DNA from: an uncultured Gammaproteobacteria bacterium
Lineage (GTDB): Bacteria > Pseudomonadota > Gammaproteobacteria > Arenicellales > JAANXG01
Direction: 5' to 3'
Assembly: GCA_947259175.1 (NCBI GenBank)
Contig: CAMYKW010000033.1
Span: 1-32,498 of the forward strand
Length of the DNA: 32,498 nt
Positions 19,147-27,005 of the stretch are shown piece after piece; positions within the stretch are counted from its first letter, which is position 1, and every line of letters begins with the position of its first letter. Under the pieces are notes generated by a model that did not search any database, was not told the origin of the DNA, and was given only the letters and a program-made list of their open reading frames with translations. Position numbers and translations under genes: made by a program.

Positions 19147-20510
19147 TACTTGAGCACCTCGTTCGCAACACCCTCGTCCGATCGCAGAATCTCCGCGACA
19201 ATCCGCTCCATGTGCATGCAGCGCGATCCCTTTACCAGCACCGTGGCGCCTTCACCCAGATCTTCCCGCAACCGCTCGATCAACGCCTCGCGGTCCACAA
19301 AATGACCGCCGCGGCTACCGAAGGCGTGCACCGCATGCCGACTCAGGGGACCCACCGCGTACAGATCGTCGATGCCGTGGTCACGCGCGTATTCGCCTAT
19401 TTCGCGATGCAGCCCCTCCTGTTCCGCGCCCAATTCCGCCATGTCGCCGAGCACCAGAATTTTCCTGCCTGCGGCCTGGGACAAAAAGTCGATGGCGGCG
19501 CGCATCGATGCAGGATTCGCGTTATAGCTGTCGTCATAGACACGCGCCCCGCAGATCCCAGCGCGCTTTTGCAAACGCCCGGAAACCGGCGCCACCGCGG
19601 CCAGGCCGTCCTTGATATGCGCCGGCGCGATGCCTGCCGCCAGCGCGGCACAGGTTGCGGCGAGCGCATTGGCGACATTGTGTACGCCGGGTAACGGCAG
19701 GGTCACCGCGATGTCTCCGGCAAATGTGCGCATGCGCATCTCGGTCGCTTCGGCGCCCAAGCGGTACTCGGCGGTGACATCGGCCTCGCTGTGCAGCCCG
19801 AATTCCAGACATCGCCGCGGAGCAGCCCGCCGCCTCCACAACGGCGCATACGCATCGTCCGCGTTGATTACCGCAATACCGGCATCGTCCAGACCGTTGA
19901 AGATCTCTGCCTTGGCCATGGCGACGGTCTTTACGTTACCCAATCCCTCCAAATGCGCAGCAGCCGCGTTGTTGATTACCGCAATCGTAGGCCGCGCCAT
20001 ACGGCTGAGATAATCAATCTCACCCACGTGGCTGGTTCCCATCTCCACGACCGCAAATCGATGTGTGTCACGCAGGCGCAACAAGGTCAGCGGTACGCCG
20101 ATCTCATTATTGAGGTTTCCCACGGTAACCAGCGCTTCACCCTCGGTGCCGACGATGGCGCCGATCATTTGTTTTACGGTGGTCTTACCGTTGCTGCCGG
20201 TAATTCCGATTAACGGAATATCGAACTTTCTCCGCCAGTGCGCCGCAAGTTCGCCCAGCGCCGCCTTGGTATCCCCGACCCGGATGATGTTGAGACCAGT
20301 CTCGGTTCGTTCGTCGATCAACGCGCCCGCCGCTTGTTGCCGCATCGCATCGTCGATGAAGCGATGACCGTTGAAGTGCGGCCCGTGCAAAGCGACAAAA
20401 AGATCGCCGCGATTGATGGTTCTCGTATCGGTTGATACGCCTTCGATCATGATGTCGATGCCAATCAATCTACCGTCCACAGCCTTGGCCACCTCCCGCA
20501 AACGCATCAC
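19146..20510 (-). CDS. murF: UDP-MurNAc-tripeptide--D-alanyl-D-alanine ligase MurF
   Basis: The last cytoplasmic Mur ligase, adding D-Ala-D-Ala made by Ddl. The ATP loop GSNGKTT is at residues 105-111, with STDTR near 26-30, the [11 protein letters not shown] segment and [11 protein letters not shown] in the C-terminal half, all typical of MurF. Length is 454 residues (E. coli 452). The start is either GTG at 20510 (GTGA overlap with murE) or the ATG right after it at 20507; no strong ribosome site is present, so coupling to murE is likely. Confidence 0.97.
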   Translation of the reverse strand: MMRLREVAKAVDGRLIGIDIMIEGVSTDTRTINRGDLFVALHGPHFNGHRFIDDAMRQQAAGALIDERTETGLNIIRVGDTKAALGELAAHWRRKFDIPLIGITGSNGKTTVKQMIGAIVGTEGEALVTVGNLNNEIGVPLTLLRLRDTHRFAVVEMGTSHVGEIDYLSRMARPTIAVINNAAAAHLEGLGNVKTVAMAKAEIFNGLDDAGIAVINADDAYAPLWRRRAAPRRCLEFGLHSEADVTAEYRLGAEATEMRMRTFAGDIAVTLPLPGVHNVANALAATCAALAAGIAPAHIKDGLAAVAPVSGRLQKRAGICGARVYDDSYNANPASMRAAIDFLSQAAGRKILVLGDMAELGAEQEGLHREIGEYARDHGIDDLYAVGPLSRHAVHAFGSRGGHFVDREALIERLREDLGEGATVLVKGSRCMHMERIVAEILRSDEGVANEVLK

Positions 20511-21979
20511 GCCGCCATTCCCAATGTTCGACTCACGATGTCACGATCGCTGAGCGGAATTTTTCGATCCCCGATGTGCTGCACCAATTCGTGACCCTTG
20601 CCGGCAATCAATATCCAGTCGCGGGACTGCGCGTTGTTGATCGCCCATCGGATCGCCCGAGATCGATCATGAATTACCTTCGGCGACGTCTTCATCCCGG
20701 AGATGATCTCGGACACGATTGCCTGCGGCCGCTCCAACCGCGGATTGTCGTCGGTGAGAATCACGATGTCGGCCAGTATCTCGGCCATATGGCCCATCAT
20801 CGGCCGCTTGGCGCGGTCGCGATCACCACCGCATCCGAACACGCACCACAACCTTCGCGTGCAGTGCTCGCGAATCGACCGCAGTGCGCGGGATAAGGCA
20901 TCCGGCGTGTGTGCATAATCCACAACGACGGTGGGCACATCGCCGGCGCCACGAAACAACTCCATACGTCCGGGTACCGGGCGCAAGTGATCCATCGCCG
21001 CGCCGATTTGTTCCACGTCGTGTCCATACGCGAGCAACACCGCTGCCACCGCTAACAGGTTTGCCGCGTTGATGCGTCCAATTAACCCCGAACGCACGGT
21101 GAATGTGCGCTCCCCGCTGTTGATCACCACCATGAGGCCGTCGTCCTCCGGCGTAATTGACTCCCCGTGTACGTCTCCGGCTGCCAAACCAAAAGTCCAG
21201 GTGTCTTTCGCGCTGGTTCGAGCGCGCAACGTGTAGCTGAATGGATCGTCGTGATTGAGCACCGCAATTCGCAACGAAGCGCAATCGAATAACAGCGCCT
21301 TGCTGCTGCCATAGGCAGCCATGTCGTCGTGATAATCGAGGTGATCGTGACTGAGATTTGTAAATACCGCGGTATCGAACGCGACCCCCGCGACGCGTCC
21401 TTGATCCAACGCGTGCGAAGACACCTCCACGCATACGTGAGTGGCGCCGTTGTCCAGGAAACGCCGCAATTCACGATGCAATCGAATCGGATCCGGCGTG
21501 GTGTGCAATCCCGGAGCGATGTCACCGATGAATCCGATGCCCAGGGTGCCGATCAGGCCACATCGGTTCCCCAGGACACCCAAAGCCTGTGTCAACAAAT
21601 GGCAACACGTGGTTTTGCCGTTGGTGCCGGTCACCCCGGTGATGAACAGGTCCCGAGACGGTTGTCCGTAGAACCGATCGGCAATGACGCCGATCTTGCG
21701 TTGCAGCTGTGCGACGGCATAACACGCTGTTGCACCCGGTCCCGCAGGCATACCGGCGGATTCATAGATCACCGCCGCCGCTCCCTGATCGAGCGCTTGC
21801 TGGATATAATCACGGCCGTCGTGACGAGCCCCCGGATACGCGCAGAACAAGTCCCCCGCCTTGACCTCTCGGCTATCCAGGGCGATTCCGGAAACCATTA
21901 CATCGGCGGTGGCGGAGTCGACTTTAGCGATCTCTGCCAGCAACTCACCCAAACGCATTGTCTGCGCATCCCCGGTCAT
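20507..21979 (-). CDS. murE: UDP-MurNAc-tripeptide synthetase MurE, meso-DAP type
   Basis: The third Mur ligase, adding the diamino acid to UDP-MurNAc-L-Ala-D-Glu. The ATP loop GTNGKTT is at residues 118-124, and Lys227 in GSSKALLF is the likely carbamylated Lys. The DDNPR motif at 410-414 is the known signature for meso-diaminopimelate, so the cell wall is expected to be the A1-gamma type of Gram-negative bacteria. Length is 490 residues (E. coli 495). The ATG overlaps the ftsI stop as ATGA. Confidence 0.97.
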   Translation of the reverse strand: MTGDAQTMRLGELLAEIAKVDSATADVMVSGIALDSREVKAGDLFCAYPGARHDGRDYIQQALDQGAAAVIYESAGMPAGPGATACYAVAQLQRKIGVIADRFYGQPSRDLFITGVTGTNGKTTCCHLLTQALGVLGNRCGLIGTLGIGFIGDIAPGLHTTPDPIRLHRELRRFLDNGATHVCVEVSSHALDQGRVAGVAFDTAVFTNLSHDHLDYHDDMAAYGSSKALLFDCASLRIAVLNHDDPFSYTLRARTSAKDTWTFGLAAGDVHGESITPEDDGLMVVINSGERTFTVRSGLIGRINAANLLAVAAVLLAYGHDVEQIGAAMDHLRPVPGRMELFRGAGDVPTVVVDYAHTPDALSRALRSIREHCTRRLWCVFGCGGDRDRAKRPMMGHMAEILADIVILTDDNPRLERPQAIVSEIISGMKTSPKVIHDRSRAIRWAINNAQSRDWILIAGKGHELVQHIGDRKIPLSDRDIVSRTLGMAA

Positions 21980-23688
21980 ACGCCCGCACCGCCCGCCCGC
22001 AGCTGATCCGGGACGTCGGGGGAGCGATCCGGAGGCAAATTAAACAACCGCAGCGCGCCCGCCATGACTTTGGCGAATACCGGCGCCGCGACATCGCCAC
22101 CGTAATAGTTTTCGCCTCTGGGATCATTCACGACAACAACCATCACCAGCCGGGGATCACTCACCGGCGCGAATCCCGCAAATATGGACATGTACCGGTC
22201 GTCGGCGTAACCGGACTTGGTGACCTTGTGCACGGTTCCAGTCTTGCCCGCGACCCGGTAGCGGTCGACACGGGCGGCTCCCCCGGTGCCATGGTCACCC
22301 ACCGACTTTTCCAGCATCTGCCGCATTTGCCGGGCGATGGTCGGCCGCATCACCCGATCGCCGACAACCGGTCCCTGCACCGGCAATATGCTCACCGGGA
22401 GCAAGACGCCGTCATTGGCCAATACCGCGTAGGCGCGCGCCAGTTGCAGCGGGGTCGCCGACAAACCATATCCGAACGCCAAAGTCGCTTGTTCAATCGG
22501 ACGCCAACGGCGGCGCTGTGGAAGACTACCGGCGACCTCCCCGGGCAATTCCAAACCGGTGGCGTTACCGAATCCGAGCGACTGCAGTGCGGCGACCAAC
22601 TTCTGCGGCTCGAAGGCCATGGCGATCTTGGCGGCGCCGACATTACTCGATTTCACTATCACCCGGGACACGGTCAACAATCCGTAATCCTTCACGTCAC
22701 GCACACGATGGCGCCCAACCATGAGATGACCGGGCGTTGTATCGATACGGGTATCCGGCCCGAAACGGCCACTGGCTAGAGCCATTGCCACGGTAAACGG
22801 CTTGATGGTGGAACCCGGTTCGAACACATCGGTCACGGCACGGTTGCGGAATCGACTGCCGCGAATGTCGTCGCGGTTATTGGGGTTGAAACTCGGTTCG
22901 TTGACCATCGCCAACACCTCCCCGGTTTTCGCGTCCAACACCACCACTGAGGCACTTTTTGCACGATGGCGGTGCACCGCCGCTCGTAGATAACGATGGG
23001 CAAGGAACTGGATACGCGCGTCGAGGCTGATGCTGAGATTGCTGCCGTTGACCACGGGTTGGATGAGTTCCACACGTTCGACGATCCGGCCCAGGCGATC
23101 CTTGAGCACCCGGGTTTTGCCGGCGACGCCACGCATGCGTTTGTTGTACGTCAATTCGATTCCTTCCTGACCTGCGTCGTCGATGTTGGTAAAACCGAGC
23201 ACATGACCCGTATAAGGTCCCGCGGGGTAATAGCGCCGATACTCCCGTACCAGATCCACGCCGGGAATACGCAAACTCATGACGCGCTCTACGGTCTTCG
23301 GCGGCAGATGACGTTTCAGGTAGACGAACTCACGGTTGCGATTCTTACGGCATATTTTTTTTATCTTCGCCGGGGACAGCTTCAGCGCACGCGCGAGCTT
23401 GCGCCAGGAATGACCTTGTTCGAGCAGTGTTTCCGGATGCGCCCACACCGAATCGACGGGGGTGCTCACGGCCAACGGCTCTCCGTTGCGATCGAGAATC
23501 ATGCCGCGCGTGGGAGGCGTGTGAACCACACGCAAATATCGGGCATCACCCTGGGCTTTCAGGTAGTCGGTATCCAAAACTTGAAGGAATACAGCACGCG
23601 CGGCCAGCAGCCCCAGGCACAAGAACAAAATCACCAGCACCAGCCACTGACGTCCGGCGTAGGCAATGGGTTCAGGCCGTGTACTCAC
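21976..23688 (-). CDS. ftsI: septal transpeptidase FtsI (PBP3)
   Basis: A class B penicillin-binding protein that cross-links septal peptidoglycan in complex with FtsW. With the start used here (570 residues) there is one membrane segment at about 15-37, the pedestal domain opening with RGMILDRNG, and a transpeptidase domain with the three active-site motifs: STIK at 293-296 (catalytic Ser293), SSN at 347-349 and KTG at 482-484. The GTG at 23688 is chosen because it overlaps the ftsL stop as GTGA and follows GAGGGG; the frame stays open 43 more codons into ftsL without similarity. E. coli FtsI has 588 residues. Confidence 0.97.
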   Translation of the reverse strand: MSTRPEPIAYAGRQWLVLVILFLCLGLLAARAVFLQVLDTDYLKAQGDARYLRVVHTPPTRGMILDRNGEPLAVSTPVDSVWAHPETLLEQGHSWRKLARALKLSPAKIKKICRKNRNREFVYLKRHLPPKTVERVMSLRIPGVDLVREYRRYYPAGPYTGHVLGFTNIDDAGQEGIELTYNKRMRGVAGKTRVLKDRLGRIVERVELIQPVVNGSNLSISLDARIQFLAHRYLRAAVHRHRAKSASVVVLDAKTGEVLAMVNEPSFNPNNRDDIRGSRFRNRAVTDVFEPGSTIKPFTVAMALASGRFGPDTRIDTTPGHLMVGRHRVRDVKDYGLLTVSRVIVKSSNVGAAKIAMAFEPQKLVAALQSLGFGNATGLELPGEVAGSLPQRRRWRPIEQATLAFGYGLSATPLQLARAYAVLANDGVLLPVSILPVQGPVVGDRVMRPTIARQMRQMLEKSVGDHGTGGAARVDRYRVAGKTGTVHKVTKSGYADDRYMSIFAGFAPVSDPRLVMVVVVNDPRGENYYGGDVAAPVFAKVMAGALRLFNLPPDRSPDVPDQLRAGGAGV

Positions 23689-23954
23689 CGCAGTCCCCTC
23701 GACAATACCGAAACGTGATTCGGGCTCGGCGTGGTCATGCCTAATTTCTCGCGAGCGTTTTTTTCCACCAGGTGATGCATCGACCACGTGCTTTCTTCCA
23801 GCAACAGCTGCCGCCATTCGATATTCAAATGATCGCGCTGCTGTTGCGCGTCTTTGAGCGCGATAAATGTCAAGCGATGCTGGTGACGAACGTGGACCAC
23901 CGCGATTCCACTGATCACGAGCGTTACAATCAGCATCAACATCGTGTTACGCAT
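23685..23954 (-). CDS. ftsL: cell division protein FtsL
   Basis: A small bitopic protein of 89 residues that forms the FtsQLB complex and activates FtsWI. A membrane segment at about 4-22 is followed by a short coiled coil (ALKDAQQQRDHLNIEWRQLL) and a conserved-looking EESTWSMHHLVEKNAREKLGM tail typical of gammaproteobacterial FtsL. The cytoplasmic tail is only a few residues, shorter than in E. coli (121 residues in all). The ATG lies inside the rsmH end (8-nt overlap). Confidence 0.92.
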   Translation of the reverse strand: MRNTMLMLIVTLVISGIAVVHVRHQHRLTFIALKDAQQQRDHLNIEWRQLLLEESTWSMHHLVEKNAREKLGMTTPSPNHVSVLSRGLR

Positions 23955-24906
23955 AGGCCGCCTCCGTACGCTCCGCCACGCGCATCACCGCGCTGCGCGC
24001 ACGTGGATTACGGGATACTTCGTTCGCGCCCGCCCTGATCGGCCTGCCGATCAAACGCAATCTCGGCGTCAGTTGATGGTCGGGGATTGGAAAATCCGGC
24101 GGGTAAGGATCACCCTTGGATTCGCGACGCAGGAAGCGCTTGACGATACGATCTTCCAATGAGTGAAAACTAATGATTACCAGCCGCCCCCCGGTGGCCA
24201 GCGTCTCCACGGCTTGGGGGAGCACATCCCGAAGCTGCTCCAATTCCTTGTTAAGAAACATACGAATGGCTTGAAACGTGCGCGTAGCCGGATGTTTGTG
24301 CGGCTCTCGTTTAGGAACCGCTTGCTCTATGATCTCAACCAACTGGCGGGTACGCTGAATGGACTGCTGCTGGCGAGCGCTGACGATCGCGAATGCAATG
24401 CGTTTTGCGTACCGCTCTTCTCCCAGCTCACGGATCACTTGCTCGAGCTGCCGGCATTCCACGGTGTCGAGCCATTCGGCTGCCGCGACTCCGGCGTCAG
24501 GATCCATGCGCATGTCCAAGGGGCCGTCAGCGGTGAAGCTGAATCCCCGGGTTGCATCGTCCACTTGCGGTGAAGACATTCCGAGGTCGAATACTATACC
24601 GTCGGCCTTGCCGGCAATCGATAAAGCCCTGACGGCGCGCTTCAGTTCCGCGAACCGGTTATGCAGGATGACAACACGGGGATCCCCCGCGAATAATGAT
24701 CTTGCCGCCGTTACGGCATCGGGATCCTGATCGATGACAATCAATCTGCCATCGTCCGCCAGCAAATCAAGAATGCCGCGGCTGTGTCCCCCGCGGCCGA
24801 ACGTGGCATCGATATAAGTTCCGTTTACTTTGATGTTTAGAGCCTGCATGACTTCGCTGAACAGTACCGGCTTATGCCCTTGGGTAACCACGGTGATGAG
24901 ACGCAT
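23947..24906 (-). CDS. rsmH: 16S rRNA (cytosine(1402)-N4)-methyltransferase RsmH
   Basis: Formerly MraW. It methylates N4 of C1402 in the ribosomal P site; RsmI, encoded at 26126-26977, methylates the 2'-O of the same nucleotide, so both halves of that modification flank rnpB here. SAM-binding motifs are visible (DATFGRGGHSRGIL, VIDQDPDA), and GIVFDLGMSSPQVDDATRGFSF and the C-terminal ISFHSLEDRIVKRF are family signatures. Length is 319 residues (E. coli 313). It starts 3 nt after the mraZ stop and overlaps ftsL by 8 nt. Confidence 0.97.
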   Translation of the reverse strand: MRLITVVTQGHKPVLFSEVMQALNIKVNGTYIDATFGRGGHSRGILDLLADDGRLIVIDQDPDAVTAARSLFAGDPRVVILHNRFAELKRAVRALSIAGKADGIVFDLGMSSPQVDDATRGFSFTADGPLDMRMDPDAGVAAAEWLDTVECRQLEQVIRELGEERYAKRIAFAIVSARQQQSIQRTRQLVEIIEQAVPKREPHKHPATRTFQAIRMFLNKELEQLRDVLPQAVETLATGGRLVIISFHSLEDRIVKRFLRRESKGDPYPPDFPIPDHQLTPRLRLIGRPIRAGANEVSRNPRARSAVMRVAERTEAAYA

Positions 24907-24909
24907 CCG

Positions 24910-25368
24910 TCATAAAGACAAGGATTCCAGCTCCACCGATAAGGGGCCTCCTCCTTCGATGTCCTGTGACAACCATACTTCTCTTCGCGCCGTCCACAGG
25001 TCTTCGTTCCAGATCTCGAACTTGTTGCCCTGCCCGATCAACACGACGCGCTTCTTCAACTCGGCGAAATCACGCAGTGGTGCGGGCAACAGCACGCGGC
25101 CGCTGGCGTCGAGATCGCACTCATTCGCGTGGCCAATGAGAATGCGCTTTAATCGCTGAGCATTGCCGTCGAGGCTGGGCAGGTTGACCAGTTTCCGCTC
25201 GATCACTTCCCACTCAATGAGCGGATACAGCCATAAGCAACGTTCGGTATTGTTGATAGTGACCACCATCCGGCCCTCGGTCTGCCGGACGAGTCCTTCC
25301 CGATACCGCGTTGGGATCGCGAGTCGGCCTTTGGCATCCAGGTTAAGTGTGTTGACACCGCGGAACAT
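24910..25368 (-). CDS. mraZ: transcriptional regulator MraZ
   Basis: First gene of the dcw run and its DNA-binding regulator. The 152-residue protein has two AbrB/SpoVT-like units, each with the family's DxxGR signature: LDAKGRLAIPTRYRE at about 10-24 and LDASGRVLLPAPLRD at about 85-99. MraZ forms ring oligomers that bind TGGG-type direct repeats with 10-bp spacing; such an array lies immediately upstream (25381-25420). Repression of its own operon is therefore likely. The ATG follows a purine-rich GTGAGGGG site. Confidence 0.96.
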   Translation of the reverse strand: MFRGVNTLNLDAKGRLAIPTRYREGLVRQTEGRMVVTINNTERCLWLYPLIEWEVIERKLVNLPSLDGNAQRLKRILIGHANECDLDASGRVLLPAPLRDFAELKKRVVLIGQGNKFEIWNEDLWTARREVWLSQDIEGGGPLSVELESLSL

Positions 25369-25380
25369 TGCCCCTCACCT
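25369..25380 (-). promoter_or_regulatory. mraZ ribosome-binding site
   Basis: On the minus strand the sequence just before the mraZ ATG reads AGGTGAGGGGCA, a purine-rich stretch with GAGG 4 nt from the start codon. It abuts the last MraZ-box unit, so bound MraZ could also affect initiation. Confidence 0.6.
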
Positions 25381-25420
25381 GCCCTAATAATCCACGTTTT
25401 CCCACTTTGCCCCACTAATA
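25381..25420 (-). promoter_or_regulatory. MraZ box array (four 10-bp units)
   Basis: Read on the minus strand from 25420 to 25381, this is four consecutive 10-mers: TATTAGTGGG, GCAAAGTGGG, AAAACGTGGA and TTATTAGGGC. The GTGGG core recurs at exact 10-bp spacing, perfect in the first two units and degraded in the last two. It lies just downstream of the predicted transcription start, the known position of MraZ-binding repeats, so it is the likely autoregulatory operator. Confidence 0.85.
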
Positions 25421-25425
25421 AACAC

Positions 25426-25455
25426 ACTATAGAGAGGTCAAACAGCAGGTGTCAA
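25426..25455 (-). promoter_or_regulatory. sigma70-like promoter of the mraZ (dcw) operon
   Basis: On the minus strand a perfect -35 hexamer TTGACA (25450-25455) is separated by 18 nt from TATAGT (25426-25431), five of six matches to the -10 consensus. Transcription would start near 25418-25421, at the edge of the MraZ boxes and about 50 nt before the mraZ start. It is the best promoter in the window and probably drives the cluster. Confidence 0.8.
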
Positions 25456-25620
25456 GCAAAAAACGGTCTCAATTCAATAAGAAATCTTCCTTATCTGACA
25501 ATCGGTTACGAGTTTTTTTGGCGGACGGGCACGGGCCGCGCCGCAGGTCGCGTGGTCGGCAGTCCTTTCCCACCGCGTCCCGGTCGCGCGATGACGCCAG
25601 AGAATGAGTACAACTGTTTG
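25456..25620. other. gene-free stretch upstream of the mraZ promoter
   Basis: No credible gene. Positions 25456-25510 are AT-rich, with a run of seven T on the plus strand at about 25513-25519; 25520-25600 is a very GC-rich block of unknown meaning. It may contain upstream promoter elements or trailing rnpB transcript. No repeats matching the window ends were seen. Confidence 0.4.
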
Positions 25621-25677
25621 AAAAACATATATTTTTTATGGACGCACGGGTCCGGCGGGAATCCCCACGGCGCGTCC
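25621..25677 (-). terminator. possible rnpB terminator
   Basis: On the minus strand, 13 nt after the rnpB end, GGACGCGC pairs with GTGCGTCC (25640-25677, 8 bp including one G-U) around a smaller GGG/CCC stem. It is followed by an A/T-only tract (25621-25639) that is not a clean U-run at first and turns to TTTTT only later. It is placed as a terminator should be, but the tract makes it imperfect. Confidence 0.45.
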
Positions 25678-25689
25678 ACTGCCCCGGGG

Positions 25690-26085
25690 GGCGAGAGCCA
25701 GCCTGTAAGCCGGGTTCTGTCGCGGACAGTCATTCATCTGGGACAGGCGTCACCGCCTGCCTCGAGCGACCTACCCGGACCCGGTGCGGGCCACACCCGT
25801 GGGTCCCTATGCGGTCTTGCTCCAGGTGGGGTTTACCCTGCCACGGACGTTACCGTCCGCGCGGTGCGCTCTTACCGCACCTTTTCACCCTTACCGTCCA
25901 CCTACCCGCGATCGGCTCTCCGGCCCGGCACCTGGGCCCTGAACCGCCCGAGGGTAGATGGCCGGCGGTATATTTTCTGTGGCACTTTCCGTCGGCTCGC
26001 GCCGCCCAGGCGTTACCTGGCACCCTGCCCTGTGGAGCCCGGACTTTCCTCCCCCGCGGGGGCGACTGCCCGGCTGACTCTCGCC
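25690..26085 (-). ncRNA. rnpB: RNase P RNA (type A)
   Basis: The catalytic RNA that removes the 5' leader of pre-tRNA, about 396 nt. P1 is a 14-bp helix between 26072-26085 and 25690-25703. The conserved elements occur in order on the minus strand: GAGGAAAGTCCGGGCTCCAC, the ACAGAAA core segment, GGTAAGGGTGAAA, GTGCGGTAAGAGCGCACC and AGATGAATGACTGTCC near the 3' end. The P15 region keeps a GGU that would pair with the tRNA CCA end. All major type A parts appear present. Between rsmI and mraZ, in the same direction as both, is also its position in Pseudomonas. Confidence 0.97.
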
Positions 26086-26090
26086 TGCAC

Positions 26091-26118
26091 CATACAAGAT
26101 CGGGACCGACCGATACAA
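26091..26118 (-). promoter_or_regulatory. weak candidate promoter of rnpB
   Basis: Minus-strand TTGTAT (26113-26118), a 16-nt spacer and TGTATG (26091-26096) end 5 nt before the RNase P RNA 5' end. Each hexamer matches consensus at only about half its positions, so it is proposed mainly for its position; transcription might instead continue from rsmI. Confidence 0.35.
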
Positions 26119-26125
26119 GCCCGGC

Positions 26126-26977
26126 TCAATCCCCGGAATCCTCGAGCGCCAGGCGATACACTTCGTTCCGCGCGGCCCCGGTGATCTGCGCCGTCAGTTC
26201 CACTGCCTGCTTTAACGGCAGCGCCGCCTGCAACAGCGACAGCACGCGCTCCAGTTCCTCCGCCGCCGGCGCGGCTTGCGTTCGCCCGTGCACCAAAATC
26301 ACAAATTCCCCGCGTTGCTGCCGGGGATGGTCCTGCAGCCACGCCAGCAGGCCGGCAAGTGAATCACGCTTGACGGTTTCGAACTGCTTGGTGATCTCGC
26401 GCGCAATGGCCGCTTCCCGCTGCCCGTCGAAAATAGCCGCCATATCGCGCAGCGTAGCCAGGATGCGATGCACGGATTCGTAGAAAACCAAGGTGCGCGA
26501 TTCATCCTTGAGATCCGCCAGACGCCGGCGCCGCGACGCGGCTTTGGCCGGTAAAAAGCCCTCAAAAACAAACCGGTCCGTCGGCAACCCGGCCATCGAT
26601 AAGGCGGTGATCGCCGCGCAGGGCCCGGGGACCGCAGTCACGCGTATGCCGCGTTGCTGCGCCAGGCGCACCAGACGGTAACCGGCGTCGCTGATCAGCG
26701 GTGTACCAGCATCGCTGATCAACGCGATATCCTCGTCGTGAACCAGCTTATCCACCAATTGCGGGGCTTTTCGCTGCTCATTATGGTCGTGGTAGGCGAT
26801 CATCGGCGTTTGGATGTGATAGCGATCTGCCAGTTTCCGGCTGACACGCGTATCTTCCGCGGCGATGACATCGACGCCGGCAAGAACACGCAGCGCACGC
26901 GCACTAATATCCTCCATATTGCCGATCGGCGTCGCTACAATGTACAAAATACCGCCTTTGCCTGGTTGCTCGGCCAC
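26126..26977 (-). CDS. rsmI: 16S rRNA (cytidine(1402)-2'-O)-methyltransferase RsmI
   Basis: A tetrapyrrole-methylase-fold SAM enzyme that 2'-O-methylates C1402 of 16S rRNA, partner of RsmH. Family signatures are YIVATPIGNMEDIS at about residues 12-25, AAEDTRVSRKL, the DAGTPLISDAGYRLV segment, PGPCAAITALSMAGLPTDRFVFEGFLP and FYESVHRI. Length is 283 residues (E. coli 286). The GTG at 26977 has GGAG 8 nt upstream. It is divergent from lpoA with 28 bp between the starts, so promoters for both must extend into the opposing genes. Confidence 0.97.
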   Translation of the reverse strand: MAEQPGKGGILYIVATPIGNMEDISARALRVLAGVDVIAAEDTRVSRKLADRYHIQTPMIAYHDHNEQRKAPQLVDKLVHDEDIALISDAGTPLISDAGYRLVRLAQQRGIRVTAVPGPCAAITALSMAGLPTDRFVFEGFLPAKAASRRRRLADLKDESRTLVFYESVHRILATLRDMAAIFDGQREAAIAREITKQFETVKRDSLAGLLAWLQDHPRQQRGEFVILVHGRTQAAPAAEELERVLSLLQAALPLKQAVELTAQITGAARNEVYRLALEDSGD

Positions 26978-27005
26978 TCGCTATACTCCACTTGCTTCGG
27001 TGCTA

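Noticed and set aside
25552-26184. Plus-strand frames across the rnpB region (also 25638-26483)
   Set aside because: They run antisense through RNase P RNA, whose structure and conserved segments explain the sequence.
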